Source of the DNA: JACCSI01 sp035575715
Lineage (GTDB): Bacteria > Acidobacteriota > Vicinamibacteria > Vicinamibacterales > UBA2999
Length of the DNA: 64,000 nucleotides
Direction: 5' to 3'
NCBI GenBank assembly: GCA_035575715.1
Contig: DATLXN010000040.1
Coordinates: 1-64,000, forward strand
The notes under the pieces are model-generated. The model was not told the DNA's origin, made no database searches, and saw nothing but the letters and a program-made list of their open reading frames with translations. The translations under genes were made by a program, and so were the position numbers. Of the stretch, positions 40,452-51,103 are shown piece after piece. Position 1 is the first letter of the stretch. Every line of letters begins with the position of its first letter.

Positions 40452-40480
40452 TTGAATGATGCTCACATCACTGTTAGAAT
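40452..40480 (+). promoter_or_regulatory. Housekeeping promoter of dnaK
   Basis: TTGAAT (40452-40457) and TAGAAT (40475-40480) are separated by exactly 17 bp, with transcription expected near 40487. I see no full CIRCE dyad and no clear sigma-32 -10 box in the 174-bp region between hsp20 and dnaK. Confidence 0.65.
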
Positions 40481-40522
40481 TCGGTTTTAGCGTGCACTTA
40501 TAGAAAAGGCGGATGAAACGAC

Positions 40523-42436
<1,914 letters not shown>

Positions 42437-42453
42437 GTGACCATCGCCATGAA

Positions 42454-42487
42454 GGGATCGGGTAGTCGGGTACCCGGTCCCTTTTCT
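42454..42487 (+). terminator. Rho-independent terminator of dnaK
   Basis: A 10-bp stem GGGATCGGGT / ACCCGGTCCC (one T-G pair) with an 8-nt loop is followed by TTTTCTT. It starts 18 bp after the dnaK stop. Confidence 0.8.
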
Positions 42488-42545
42488 TCGTACCCGATCA
42501 GTGCCTTCCGCGCGCCACAGACGGGTACCCGGTTACGATCACCGT

Positions 42546-42884
42546 ATGGGTTTCCTCATCCACACCGTCGTGCTGGCGATCGCCATCTGGATTGCCGCGA
42601 ATGTCGTCCCCGGCGTCACCGTCACTTCCTGGAGCTCGCTCGCGATTGCGGCGTTGGTGCTGGGACTGATCAACGCCATCGTGCGGCCGATCCTCACGAT
42701 CCTGACCCTGCCGATCACGGTCCTGACGCTGGGCTTGTTTTACCTGGTCGTCAACGGCGTCGCCTTCGCCTTGGCCGCCGCGCTCGTTCCCGGCTTTCAG
42801 ATCGCGACCATTACGGGGGCGATATTGGGCGCCTTGCTGACCAGTGTCGTTTCCTGGTTTATCGGGTTGTTTACCAGGAAGTGA
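42546..42884 (+). CDS. Phage holin family (superfamily IV-like) membrane protein
   Basis: A 112-residue protein with four hydrophobic segments and the conserved NAIVRPILTILTLPITVLTLGLFYLVVNG pattern between helices 2 and 3. These chromosomal proteins are widespread, and despite the family name no lytic role is established. No Shine-Dalgarno; TACGAT (42534-42539) ends 6 nt before ATG 42546. A longer frame from 42501 is less likely. Confidence 0.85.
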   Translation: MGFLIHTVVLAIAIWIAANVVPGVTVTSWSSLAIAALVLGLINAIVRPILTILTLPITVLTLGLFYLVVNGVAFALAAALVPGFQIATITGAILGALLTSVVSWFIGLFTRK

Positions 42885-42950
42885 CCTTTTTACGGGCTTT
42901 TTGAACTGACCACAGACAGCGAGTCACTTCCGGGGTACAATTCCCCTCTT

Positions 42951-43241
42951 ATGTCTGAACTAGAAGTGCCGCAGGACGACGCGGTGGTGGAAGAGTCGCA
43001 ACCGGCCGAGCCGCGCGAGCCGGCCGCCCCGATTGAGAGCCGATTTCTGTTTGTTGACGTCGCTGCACTGCGCGCCAAGCAGCTGCGCCGCGGCGCGAAG
43101 CTGCGCTTGCCCGAACACGACCCGGAAGTCGAAGTCGCACCGCGTCCGCTCAAGGCCGAACGCCTGGCGATGTCGGAAGTGCGCCACGGCCTGGTCGATT
43201 GGGAACTCCCCGACTTCAAAGCCGTCTTCGATACCCGGTAA
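42951..43241 (+). CDS. rpoZ: Probable RNA polymerase omega-like subunit
   Basis: A 96-residue protein. After an acidic, Pro-rich N terminus it has FLFVDVAALRAKQLRRGAKLRL and LKAERLAMSEVRHGLVDWELPDF. The first matches the omega VaAxRAxQLxxGa helix and the second the KxxxIAxxEVxxG helix of omega. No -10 box at 6 nt, but TACAAT lies 9 nt before ATG. The assignment rests on these two short motifs. Confidence 0.55.
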   Translation: MSELEVPQDDAVVEESQPAEPREPAAPIESRFLFVDVAALRAKQLRRGAKLRLPEHDPEVEVAPRPLKAERLAMSEVRHGLVDWELPDFKAVFDTR

Positions 43242-43256
43242 GGTCCACGTTGCCAA

Positions 43257-44753
43257 TCACCAATGGCCTTCGTCGGGCCGTTCGTGATGCCAAGCCGTGT
43301 CGCGCTGGTACGCGTCAGCGGCGCGCAGCAGCGTAGCCTCATCAAACATACGCCCGGTCAGCTGCAGCCCAATGGGTAGCTGCTCGCTCGCGAAGCCGCA
43401 GGGGATGCTGATCGCCGGCAAGCCCGCGAGATTCGCGCTCACCGTAAAAATGTCAGCGAGATACATCTGCAGCGGGTCGTCCGTCTTCTCACCGAGCTTG
43501 AACGCCGGCGTCGGCGTGGTCGGCATCGCCACCAGGTCGACTGCCGCAAACGCGGTGTCGTAATCCTGCCGAAGCAGCGTCCGCACTTGCTGGGCCTTCA
43601 GGTAATACGCGTCGTAATAGCCGGCGCTCAGCACATAGGTGCCGAGCATAATGCGACGTTTGACTTCGGTGCCGAAGCCCTCGTCGCGGGTGCGCTCATA
43701 CATTTCCAGTAGCGGCCGGTCCTGCGACCGGCCGTCGGTCTTTTCAGCGCGCGCGCGGAACCCGTAGCGCACGCCGTCGTAGCGGGCCAGGTTGGATGAG
43801 GCCTCAGCCGTGGCGATCAGGTAGTAAATCGGAATCGCGTAGCGCGCGTGCGGCAAGACGACCTCGCTGATCACCGCGCCACGGTCGCGCAGGATCTCGA
43901 TCGAGGCATCGAACGCCGCCAGCACCTCGCCATCGACGCCGTCCTCCATGACGCCGCGCGGCACGCCGACGCGCAAACCCTTGACGTTACCATCCAGCAC
44001 ATCGCGGTAGTGGCCGACCGGTTCGGCAGCAGCAGTCGCATCATGGCTGTCGGCACCGGCAATGATCTCGAGCACCCGCGCCGCGTCGGCCGCCGTGCGG
44101 GCAAAGGGCCCGATCTGGTCAAGCGACGAGGCGAAGGCGAGCAGACCATAGCGTGATACCCGCCCATAGGTCGGCTTGAGCCCGACCACGCCAGTCAGCG
44201 ACGCCGGCTGGCGAATCGACCCGCCGGTGTCGGAACCTAAGGCAATGGGCGCAAATCCCGCCGCGACCGCGACGGCGGATCCGCCGCTCGACCCGCCCGG
44301 TGCGCGCGAGAGATCCCAGGGATTGCGCGACGCGCCGTAGGCCGAATTCTCGGTCGACGAGCCCATCGCAAATTCGTCGAGATTGGTCTTGCCGATCACG
44401 ACGGCGCCCGCGGCTTCCAGGCGATCGACGACGGTCGCGTTGTAGGGCGGGACAAATCCTTCGAGAATGCGTGACGAGGCGCCGGTCGCCAGGCCGCGTG
44501 TGCAGAGGTTGTCCTTGAGCGCGATCGGCACGCCGTGCAGGGGGCCGGTCGGCGCCCCGGCGCTGCGTGCCTGGTCGAGTTGACCGGCCCGTTCGAGTGC
44601 CTGGTCCGCGGCCACCGTCCGAAACGCGTGCAGCGCGGGGTCGTGTGCGCGAACGCGATCGAGATACGCCTGCACGACCGCGACGGCTCGCACGTCGCCG
44701 CTCGCCAGCCGCGCGATCAGGGTGGCCAGCGGCAGCTCGGTGAGCTCGCTCAC
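43257..44753 (-). CDS. gatA: Aspartyl/glutamyl-tRNA amidotransferase subunit A
   Basis: A 498-residue amidase-signature protein: PIALKDNLCTRG (catalytic Lys), GSSTENSAYGASRNPWD, GGSSGGSAVAVAAG and GSDTGGSIRQPASL (Ser-cisSer-Lys triad), KPTYGRVSRYGLLAFASSLDQIG. It converts Glu-tRNAGln or Asp-tRNAAsn to the amide form with GatB and GatC. It overlaps gatC by ATGA; gatB is not in the window. Confidence 0.96.
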   Translation of the reverse strand: MSELTELPLATLIARLASGDVRAVAVVQAYLDRVRAHDPALHAFRTVAADQALERAGQLDQARSAGAPTGPLHGVPIALKDNLCTRGLATGASSRILEGFVPPYNATVVDRLEAAGAVVIGKTNLDEFAMGSSTENSAYGASRNPWDLSRAPGGSSGGSAVAVAAGFAPIALGSDTGGSIRQPASLTGVVGLKPTYGRVSRYGLLAFASSLDQIGPFARTAADAARVLEIIAGADSHDATAAAEPVGHYRDVLDGNVKGLRVGVPRGVMEDGVDGEVLAAFDASIEILRDRGAVISEVVLPHARYAIPIYYLIATAEASSNLARYDGVRYGFRARAEKTDGRSQDRPLLEMYERTRDEGFGTEVKRRIMLGTYVLSAGYYDAYYLKAQQVRTLLRQDYDTAFAAVDLVAMPTTPTPAFKLGEKTDDPLQMYLADIFTVSANLAGLPAISIPCGFASEQLPIGLQLTGRMFDEATLLRAADAYQRDTAWHHERPDEGHW

Positions 44754-45046
44754 GCCATCACCCGCGGCACCTTGAACAATCCCGCCTCGGTCGCGGCGTC
44801 TGGTGCATTCACCAACGCCTCATGGCGCGGCAACGGCGGCACGATCTCATCGCTGCGGTCGATCGGGCGATTGATCACGTGAGCGGTCGGCATGACCCCG
44901 GTGGTATCGAGCTCGCGAATCTGTTCGACGTATTGCAGGATGTCGGCAAGCTGCCGCGTGAACAGGTCGACTTCGTTGGTGGTGAGTTCGAGACGGGCGA
45001 GTTCGGCAATGCGAAGCACATCTTCGCGCGAAAGAGACGCGGGCAT
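44750..45046 (-). CDS. gatC: Aspartyl/glutamyl-tRNA amidotransferase subunit C
   Basis: A 98-residue GatC: LSREDVLRIAELARLELTTNEVDLFTRQLADILQYVEQI and RPIDRSDEIVP. ATG 45046 is taken as the start; ATG 45049 is adjacent, and a longer frame to 45094 has a non-family hydrophobic N terminus. It stabilises the amidotransferase. Confidence 0.93.
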   Translation of the reverse strand: MPASLSREDVLRIAELARLELTTNEVDLFTRQLADILQYVEQIRELDTTGVMPTAHVINRPIDRSDEIVPPLPRHEALVNAPDAATEAGLFKVPRVMA

Positions 45047-45128
45047 CATCAAATTAGACACGAAGATCACGAACAGCACGAAGCGAAATGGCACAGGTTT
45101 CGAACCCGTTCCCAGCCTGGCATTGTGG

Positions 45129-45977
45129 TTAGTCGTTCAAGTTGATGAATTCGGATTCGTCCAACAGCCAGCACTCGCCGGTGAACCCACTGGCCAGAAC
45201 TTGCTCGCGCAGTTTCGGGATGGCCACCGCGCGGTCGTATCGAATCGACAAGTGATTAATGACCAGGCTGCGGACCTGGGCCGTTCGGGCCAGTTGCAGC
45301 ACTTCGTCACTGGTCGCATGAATCGGCGCCCGCCGCTCGCTGCTGCCGAAAAAAGTGGCGTCGTGCACGAGTAAGTCGGCGCCGGTCACCAGCGCCGGGT
45401 CGATTGGCATTGCATCGCCCGAATGCGCGAAGACCACGTGCGTGAATTCCTCCATGACCGCGTCTCGCCCGTGACGGCGCGCGATGCGTTCGACCTCGGT
45501 TGGGAGCAGCGACGCATGTTCGGCCTTGAGGCGGCGTCGGGTTTCAAGGACGCGATAACCAAGCGTCTTCTCGGTCGACACGTGCGTCACGGCAAAGGCC
45601 TCTAATACCCGCAGACGGCTGATGCGGTGCTGGTCGCCTGGGTTGACGGCGACCCATTGCACAGGAAACGCCACGTCTCGCCATACACCGGCGATCACGG
45701 CCCGCATCGCCTCAACGCCCGTGGAACCGTCGGGATAAATCACTGTCCATGGCTTTTCGCTCGCGCCCTTACCAAATCGTCGCGCCCCGGCGAAGCCCGG
45801 GAGCCCGAGCACGTGATCGGAATGGCCGTGCGTAATGGCGATGATGTCTGGACTAAAGACATTGGTGCCGAGTGCCAGCGACAACCCCTCGCCCGCGTCA
45901 ATCAACAGTTGCAGCGAGCGATGCCAGAACCAGTTGGAATACAGCGCGCGGCTGAAGCCGGCGAACGACTCGTGCAT
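45129..45977 (-). CDS. MBL-fold hydrolase (RNase Z-like)
   Basis: A 282-residue metallo-beta-lactamase-fold protein. The metal motif THGHSDHV contains His50, His52, Asp54 and His55, with FAHSGDAMP and VHDATFF, INHLSIRYD as further ligand regions. These sites are as in RNase Z and related phosphodiesterases, but the N terminus is short. TACACT lies 9 nt before the ATG, with no Shine-Dalgarno. It diverges from the Memo gene. Confidence 0.8.
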   Translation of the reverse strand: MHESFAGFSRALYSNWFWHRSLQLLIDAGEGLSLALGTNVFSPDIIAITHGHSDHVLGLPGFAGARRFGKGASEKPWTVIYPDGSTGVEAMRAVIAGVWRDVAFPVQWVAVNPGDQHRISRLRVLEAFAVTHVSTEKTLGYRVLETRRRLKAEHASLLPTEVERIARRHGRDAVMEEFTHVVFAHSGDAMPIDPALVTGADLLVHDATFFGSSERRAPIHATSDEVLQLARTAQVRSLVINHLSIRYDRAVAIPKLREQVLASGFTGECWLLDESEFINLND

Positions 45978-46047
45978 GGTCTGTGTAGTGTAACGACCGT
46001 GTCCGGCACCCTGGCACTGCGCACCCTGGCACCGCTATAGTCAGGCT

Positions 46048-46881
46048 ATGTCGGTGCGCCGAGCAGCTGTAGCGGGGAGTTGGTATCCGGCGTCAGCCGC
46101 GGCCCTGACCGCTGCCGTCGAGACACATCTCTACGCTGCCGACCAGGACAGCCCCAGGCAACCACCGCCAGGCGCCGATCTCGTCGCGCTGATCGCGCCG
46201 CACGCCGGCTTAATCTACTCAGGACCGGTCGCGGCCCATGCCTATCGCTCATTGCGCAATCGCCGCCACGATGTCGCCGTGCTCATCGGGCCGTCGCATC
46301 ACGTCGGCTTCGAGGGCGTCTCGGTGTGGCGTCGTGGCGCCTTCGAGACACCACTTGGCCCACTGACTATCGACCACGACACCGCGTCGCGCCTGATCGA
46401 GGCGTGTCCGTTGGTGCACGAGTTGCCGTCCGCACACGGCCGCGAGCATTCGCTCGAGATGCAGTTACCGTTTCTCGCCGCGCTGACGCCGGATCTGCCC
46501 ATCGTGCCGCTGGTGATGGGCCAGCAGACGCGCGAGACCGCCCTGACCCTGGGCGATTGCCTCGCGCAGGTTCTCGAAGGCCGCCGCGCCTTACTCGTCG
46601 CCAGTTCGGACCTGTCGCACTTCTTCGACGCCTCAACGGCCGCATTTCTTGATCGCCAGGTCATCGCACACGTCGAAGCGCTGGATGAGGAAGGGCTGAT
46701 GACACGACTTGAAGAGCGGCGCGACCACGCCTGCGGCGGCGGGCCGATCGTCTCGGTGATGCGCGCGGCCAAAGCGTTGGGTGCGACGACCAGCCGCGTG
46801 CTGCGCTACGCAAATTCCGGCGACGTGTCGGGCGACACATCGTCGGTGGTCGGTTACCTGGCGGCGGCGATGTGGCGCTAG
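46048..46881 (+). CDS. Memo family protein (AmmeMemoRadiSam system protein B)
   Basis: A 277-residue Memo fold: RRAAVAGSWYPASAAALTAAV, LIAPHAGLIYSGPVAAHAY, VLIGPSHHVGFEGVSVW, EHSLEMQLPFLAAL, LVASSDLSHFFD, HACGGGPIVSVM. Memo proteins use a putative His/Cys/Glu active site. TATAGT (46036-46041) ends 6 nt before ATG; no Shine-Dalgarno. Overlaps the AMMECR1 gene by 10 bp. Confidence 0.92.
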   Translation: MSVRRAAVAGSWYPASAAALTAAVETHLYAADQDSPRQPPPGADLVALIAPHAGLIYSGPVAAHAYRSLRNRRHDVAVLIGPSHHVGFEGVSVWRRGAFETPLGPLTIDHDTASRLIEACPLVHELPSAHGREHSLEMQLPFLAALTPDLPIVPLVMGQQTRETALTLGDCLAQVLEGRRALLVASSDLSHFFDASTAAFLDRQVIAHVEALDEEGLMTRLEERRDHACGGGPIVSVMRAAKALGATTSRVLRYANSGDVSGDTSSVVGYLAAAMWR

Positions 46882-47414
46882 ATCCGACGGTGCGCGCGCA
46901 ACTGCTGGCCCTGGCACGTCAGGCCCTGGAAGCACGCGTCCGCGAGCAGCAGGCGCCCGAGGTCCCCGAGCAATTGAACGTCCCGGCCTCGGGACTGTTT
47001 GTCACCATCACTCACGCCGGTCAGTTGCGCGGCTGTCTCGGCACACTCAGCGCCGATCAAGGCCTGGCCGAAGCGACGACACGACTGGCCGGTGACGTGT
47101 CGCGCGACGATTCTCGATTCCGCCCGGTGACGCCGGGTGAGCTCGACGACATCACCATCGATTTGTCGGTGCTCACGCCGACCGAACGCGTCGATGATCC
47201 GGCGACGATTGAAGTCGGTCGCCACGGCCTGATCGTGCAGCAGGGCGGGCGGCGCGGCTTACTGCTGCCGCAGGTGGCGACCGAGCACGGCTGGGACCGC
47301 GAGACGTTCCTGGCGCAGACCTGCATGAAGGCGGGGCTGCCGCCAGACGCGTGGCGCCGAGGCGCCACGGTCTATCGGTTTGAAGCGGAAGTGTTTAGCG
47401 AAGAAGACGAATAA
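46872..47414 (+). CDS. AMMECR1 domain protein (AmmeMemoRadiSam system protein A)
   Basis: A 180-residue AMMECR1 protein: GLFVTITHAGQLRGCLGTL, TRLAGDVSRDDSRFRPVTPGEL, IDLSVLTPTERV, GLIVQQGGRRGLLLPQVATEHGW and FLAQTCMKAGLPPDAW. GTG 46872 is inside the Memo gene. The third member of this system, a radical SAM protein, is not found in the window. The function of the system is not firmly known. Confidence 0.9.
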   Translation: MALDPTVRAQLLALARQALEARVREQQAPEVPEQLNVPASGLFVTITHAGQLRGCLGTLSADQGLAEATTRLAGDVSRDDSRFRPVTPGELDDITIDLSVLTPTERVDDPATIEVGRHGLIVQQGGRRGLLLPQVATEHGWDRETFLAQTCMKAGLPPDAWRRGATVYRFEAEVFSEEDE

Positions 47415-47430
47415 CGCGTTGCGGTCGCGC

Positions 47431-47850
47431 TTACTGAACCGCGATCAGTGTCACTTCAAACAACAGTGTCGCGTTCCCAGGGATTTTCGTCCCGCTGCCA
47501 GCGGCCCCATAGCCGAGGCTTGGGGGGATGACCAGACGGCGCGAGCCGCCAACGCGCATGCCCGGGATGCCTTGATTCCAGCCCGTGATGACGGTGGTGC
47601 CCAGCACATACGTGAATGTGCCGGCGTCAAACGCCTGCCCTTTGTTTTGCGCCGCGTTGGGATCGTAGAGCCATCCCGAATATTGCACCGTAATGTTGCG
47701 ACCGGTCACGGCTTCCGCGCCCGTGCCAACGGTGATGTCGGTGGCACTGAACGGGACGTTGAGTCCGACGGACGGACTGGTGGGCGTGCCGCCCCCGCAA
47801 CCAGCGGCGGCGAGGACGGCGAGAATCAGGACGGAGAATGCATATTTCAC
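47431..47850 (-). CDS. FKBP-type peptidyl-prolyl isomerase lipoprotein
   Basis: A 139-residue lipoprotein: signal peptide with lipobox LAAAGC (Cys18), a Gly/Thr/Ser linker, then an FKBP domain with ITVQYSGWLYD, FDAGTFTYVLGTTVITGWNQGI, GMRVGGSRRLVIPPSLGYGAAG and GNATLLFEVTLI. It accelerates proline isomerisation in the periplasm. No Shine-Dalgarno is obvious. Confidence 0.93.
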   Translation of the reverse strand: MKYAFSVLILAVLAAAGCGGGTPTSPSVGLNVPFSATDITVGTGAEAVTGRNITVQYSGWLYDPNAAQNKGQAFDAGTFTYVLGTTVITGWNQGIPGMRVGGSRRLVIPPSLGYGAAGSGTKIPGNATLLFEVTLIAVQ

Positions 47851-50028
47851 TTACTTAATAAATAGCATCTCTCGGTAGGTTGGCAACGGCCAAAGTTCAT
47901 GCGGGATGAGCAGCTCGATCTGATCGCCGAGCTCGCGCAACGCCACCATCGCCGGCACCACCGTATCGCGGGAGTATTTCGCGTGTTTCTCCGTTGTCGA
48001 GCTGGGATGCTCAAGAGCATCGAATAGCGTGTCGGTCTGCGCGCGGAACTGGTCGACCAGCCGGACCAGCTTGTCGAGGTGCTTCTTGCCTTCCTTGCTG
48101 GTCGACCCCGCCGCCTTGACCGCCGATACGCTGTCGGCGATGCGCCGTTGATATTCGAACGCGGCCGGCAGAATGTAGCGATTGGCCATCAGCACCATCA
48201 GCTGACCTTCGACGTTGAGCGTCTTGCAGTAGGTTTCGAGATTGATCTCGTGACGCGCATGCAGCTCGCGCGCCGACAGGATCTTGAACTTCTCGAAGGT
48301 CGCGACAACGCCTTTGCCGATGATCTCGCCGAGGGCATCAACGGTGTTCTTGTGATTCAGCAGGCCGCGCTTGGCGGCTTCCTTCTGCCATTCCTGCGAG
48401 TAGCCATTGCCGTTGAAGATGATGCGTTTGTGCTGCTTGATGGTTTTCTTGAGCAGCGTGCCCACGGCATCCTCGAGCCCTTGTCCTTTGGCCAGCGCCG
48501 CCTCGAGTTGCCCGGCAAGATAATCCAGCGACTCGGCCACCGCGACGTTCAGGCAGGTCGCCGGAAACGCGATGCTTTGATTCGAACCGACGGCGCGGAA
48601 CTCGAACTTGTTGCCGGTGAAGGCAAACGGCGAGGTGCGATTGCGATCGCCGGCGTCGCGCGGCAGCTTCGGAATGACCGAGACACCGATGTCGAGGTCA
48701 CCGCCGGCCTTGGTTGAGCGCGTGTTGCCCGATTCGATCTGCTCGAAGATTTGCGTCAGCATGTCTCCGAGGAACACCGACAGAATGGCCGGCGGCGCTT
48801 CGTTGGCGCCCAGTCGATGATCGTTGCCGGCGTGCGCGATGCTCATGCGCAACAGCCCCTGCCGCTCGTCGACCGCGCGAATCACGGTCATGCAGAAAAA
48901 CAAGAACTGCATGTTGGCGTGCGGCGTATCGCCCGGGTTGAGCAGGTTGTTGCCGCGGTTGTCGCTGATGCTCCAGTTCAGATGCTTGCCTGAACCATTG
49001 ACACCGGCAAACGGCTTCTCATGGAGCAGGCAGGCCAGGCCGTACTTCGGCGCCACCCGCTTGAGCGTCTCCATCGTCATCATCTGATGGTCGGTGGCGA
49101 CATTGGCGCTCTCGAAGATCGGCGCCAGTTCGTACTGGCTCGGCGCGACTTCGTTATGCCGGGTCTTGACCGGCACGCCCACCTTATAGAGTTCGGCTTC
49201 GACTTCGGCCATGCACGCGAGCACGCGTTCAGGAATAGACCCGAAGTACTGATCCTCGAGCTCCTGGCCCTTCGGCGGCTTCGCGCCAAACAAGGTCCGG
49301 CCGGCGTTAATCAAATCGGGGCGGGCGAAATAGAAGTTGCGGTCGATCAGGAAATATTCCTGCTCCGGTCCGACCGTCGCCGTGACGCGGGTCGCGTCGG
49401 AGCCGAATAGCTTCAGCACCCGCACGGCCTGCTTGGATAGCACTTCCATCGAGCGGAGCAGTGGTGTCTTTTTGTCGAGTGCTTCACCAGTCCAGCTGAC
49501 AAATGCAGTCGGAATGACCAGCGTGACGCTGTTGCCGTTTTGCAGCAGCCAGGGCGGGCTGGTGGGATCCCACGCCGTGTAGCCGCGCGCTTCGAAGGTG
49601 CTGCGCATCCCCCCGGACGGGAAGCTCGACGCGTCGGGCTCGCCCTTGACCAGTTCCTTGCCGCTGAATTCGGCGATCGAGCGGCCGTCCTCGCCCGGTG
49701 CGTAAAACGAGTCGTGCTTTTCCGCGGTGATCCCGGTCATCGGCTGGAACCAGTGCGTGTAGTGCGATGCGCCTTGCTCGATGGCCCAGTCTTTGAGGGC
49801 GCTCGCCACGGCGTCCGCGGTGCTGAGGTCGAGGGGAACGCCGTCTGTCATCGTGTTGCGAAGGGCGCGATAGGCATGCTTCGGCAGGCGGGCCTGCTGG
49901 ACTTGATCGTTGAAGACCAGCGACCCGAACATGTCGCTGACACGCGCCGGCATCTTCGCCTGACGGCCCTCGGTCATCGTCCAGTTGTGAATGTTCTTGA
50001 TTGCATCGCCAAGCGCTGCGGAAGCCAT
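47851..50028 (-). CDS. glnN: Glutamine synthetase type III
   Basis: A 725-residue GSIII: MFGSLVFNDQVQQARLPK, WFQPMTGITAEKHDSFY, GGMRSTFEARGYTAWDPTSP, VGPEQEYFLID, KTRHNEVAPSQYELAPIFE, HEKPFAGVNGSGKHLNWS and NRTSPFAFTGNKFEFRAVGSNQSIA. It assimilates ammonia into glutamine with ATP. AAGGAG lies 8 nt before the ATG. A promoter and a 7-bp array lie upstream. No GlnB or glnR site is seen. Confidence 0.97.
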   Translation of the reverse strand: MASAALGDAIKNIHNWTMTEGRQAKMPARVSDMFGSLVFNDQVQQARLPKHAYRALRNTMTDGVPLDLSTADAVASALKDWAIEQGASHYTHWFQPMTGITAEKHDSFYAPGEDGRSIAEFSGKELVKGEPDASSFPSGGMRSTFEARGYTAWDPTSPPWLLQNGNSVTLVIPTAFVSWTGEALDKKTPLLRSMEVLSKQAVRVLKLFGSDATRVTATVGPEQEYFLIDRNFYFARPDLINAGRTLFGAKPPKGQELEDQYFGSIPERVLACMAEVEAELYKVGVPVKTRHNEVAPSQYELAPIFESANVATDHQMMTMETLKRVAPKYGLACLLHEKPFAGVNGSGKHLNWSISDNRGNNLLNPGDTPHANMQFLFFCMTVIRAVDERQGLLRMSIAHAGNDHRLGANEAPPAILSVFLGDMLTQIFEQIESGNTRSTKAGGDLDIGVSVIPKLPRDAGDRNRTSPFAFTGNKFEFRAVGSNQSIAFPATCLNVAVAESLDYLAGQLEAALAKGQGLEDAVGTLLKKTIKQHKRIIFNGNGYSQEWQKEAAKRGLLNHKNTVDALGEIIGKGVVATFEKFKILSARELHARHEINLETYCKTLNVEGQLMVLMANRYILPAAFEYQRRIADSVSAVKAAGSTSKEGKKHLDKLVRLVDQFRAQTDTLFDALEHPSSTTEKHAKYSRDTVVPAMVALRELGDQIELLIPHELWPLPTYREMLFIK

Positions 50029-50049
50029 TACGAATTCTCCTTGTCAATC

Positions 50050-50119
50050 GTCGTCGGTCGTCGGTCGTCGGTCGTCGGTCGTCGGTCGTCGGTCGTCGGT
50101 TGTCGGGAGTCGGGAGTCG
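50050..50119. repeat. Ten tandem heptads (GTCGTCG/GGAGTCG)
   Basis: Seven GTCGTCG copies are followed by GTTGTCG and two GGAGTCG copies. The array lies between the putative glnN promoter and its Shine-Dalgarno, so it would be transcribed in the 5' leader. Confidence 0.92.
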
Positions 50120-50138
50120 GGTGGCCAGTGGCGACAAG

Positions 50139-50168
50139 AGTATCTGCCGAAACGTGCAGTTTGTGCAA
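50139..50168 (-). promoter_or_regulatory. Candidate promoter of glnN
   Basis: On the minus strand TTGCAC (50163-50168) and GATACT (50139-50144) are separated by 18 bp. Transcription would start near 50132 and run through the heptad array. A sigma-54 site (TGGC-N8-TTGC) is not present at proper spacing. Confidence 0.4.
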
Positions 50169-50233
50169 TAAATGACGTCGAAAGCCAGTTTAATTGCCTT
50201 GTTCTGGCAAAATGAAGCGGCTAATTTGTCGAT

Positions 50234-51103
50234 TCAGCACAAAAACACAGGCAGTAGCGTTCTTTGGCTGCAAGACGAAGACGGCAGAGGGGCCGACCCA
50301 TTGAGCAAGGCCGGGTACGCCAGTTCGGCCATGAAAGCGTAGCCGCGGTCGCTTGGGTGAAAGCCGTCCGCGGAAAAGCTGGCCGCCTCGTAGACCCGGC
50401 TGTCGCACATCAGGTCGATGACGATGACCCCCTGTGCGCTGAGGGCGTTGACCCGGTCGGTCAGGCCGACGGCAATGCGTTGCACGATGCTGCGTTCCTG
50501 GACGGTGTTGGTGGCCACGTAAGGCGCAGCGCCCAGGTTCGGTAGGTTGAGCGCGACAATGCGCGCGTTCGGCGCGCGTGCTTTGACGCGGCGGATCAGT
50601 TCCTCCAGGTCCGTGCCCCACTGGCGCACTTGCGCATCGATGAATCCCCGCACGTCGGCGCCGCCGCGGCCGGCGCGCACGTTTTGCGCGATCACGTTGA
50701 CGTCGTTCCCCCCGGCGAAGATGGTCAGATGAGTGGTGGTCGGCGGGACGACGGTGCTTTGATCGTAGAAGGTGGACAGGATGTTGCGGCCAATGTCGCG
50801 CGCGAGCGCTTGAATGGCGGGGCTCATGACCGCCCCTGGCACTGAGACGTTGGCCAGTACCGGGCTACGGCCATCAGCCTGAAAGCGGCGTTTGAGCAGG
50901 TAGACGTAGCCACGTCCGCTCGGGCAGTCGGGATCAAAGATGACGCACTCCACGCTTGAGCCGATGCCCAACCCATCGCTCGCGCCAATTGCGGTGTAAA
51001 GCACGTTGTTGGAAGGCGGCGTCGGGCTGGTCGGTGTCTCGGCTTTCTTGCAACCGCTGACACCGCCGAGTAAGAGCAAGCTAAGCAATAAAAGCCGATT
51101 CAT
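50234..51103 (-). CDS. SGNH/GDSL hydrolase lipoprotein
   Basis: A 289-residue lipoprotein (lipobox LGGVSGC) with SGNH blocks: IGASDGLGIGS (block I, with Ser in the GDS-like ASD), NVSVPGAVMS, FAGGNDVNVI (block III) and SADGFHPSDRGYAFMA (block V Asp-x-x-His). It is an esterase or acyltransferase of unknown substrate. I chose ATG 51103: a TAATCT box lies 6 nt before it. A GTG at 51109 is within the flanking repeat. Confidence 0.87.
   Translation of the reverse strand: MNRLLLLSLLLLGGVSGCKKAETPTSPTPPSNNVLYTAIGASDGLGIGSSVECVIFDPDCPSGRGYVYLLKRRFQADGRSPVLANVSVPGAVMSPAIQALARDIGRNILSTFYDQSTVVPPTTTHLTIFAGGNDVNVIAQNVRAGRGGADVRGFIDAQVRQWGTDLEELIRRVKARAPNARIVALNLPNLGAAPYVATNTVQERSIVQRIAVGLTDRVNALSAQGVIVIDLMCDSRVYEAASFSADGFHPSDRGYAFMAELAYPALLNGSAPLPSSSCSQRTLLPVFLC

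Noticed and set aside
42501..42545. Extended N terminus of the holin-like protein
   Set aside because: The extra residues are not family-like and the ATG at 42546 has the TAnnnT box 6 nt upstream.
50050..50119. Possible CRISPR array
   Set aside because: Units are 7 bp in direct contact with no spacers.
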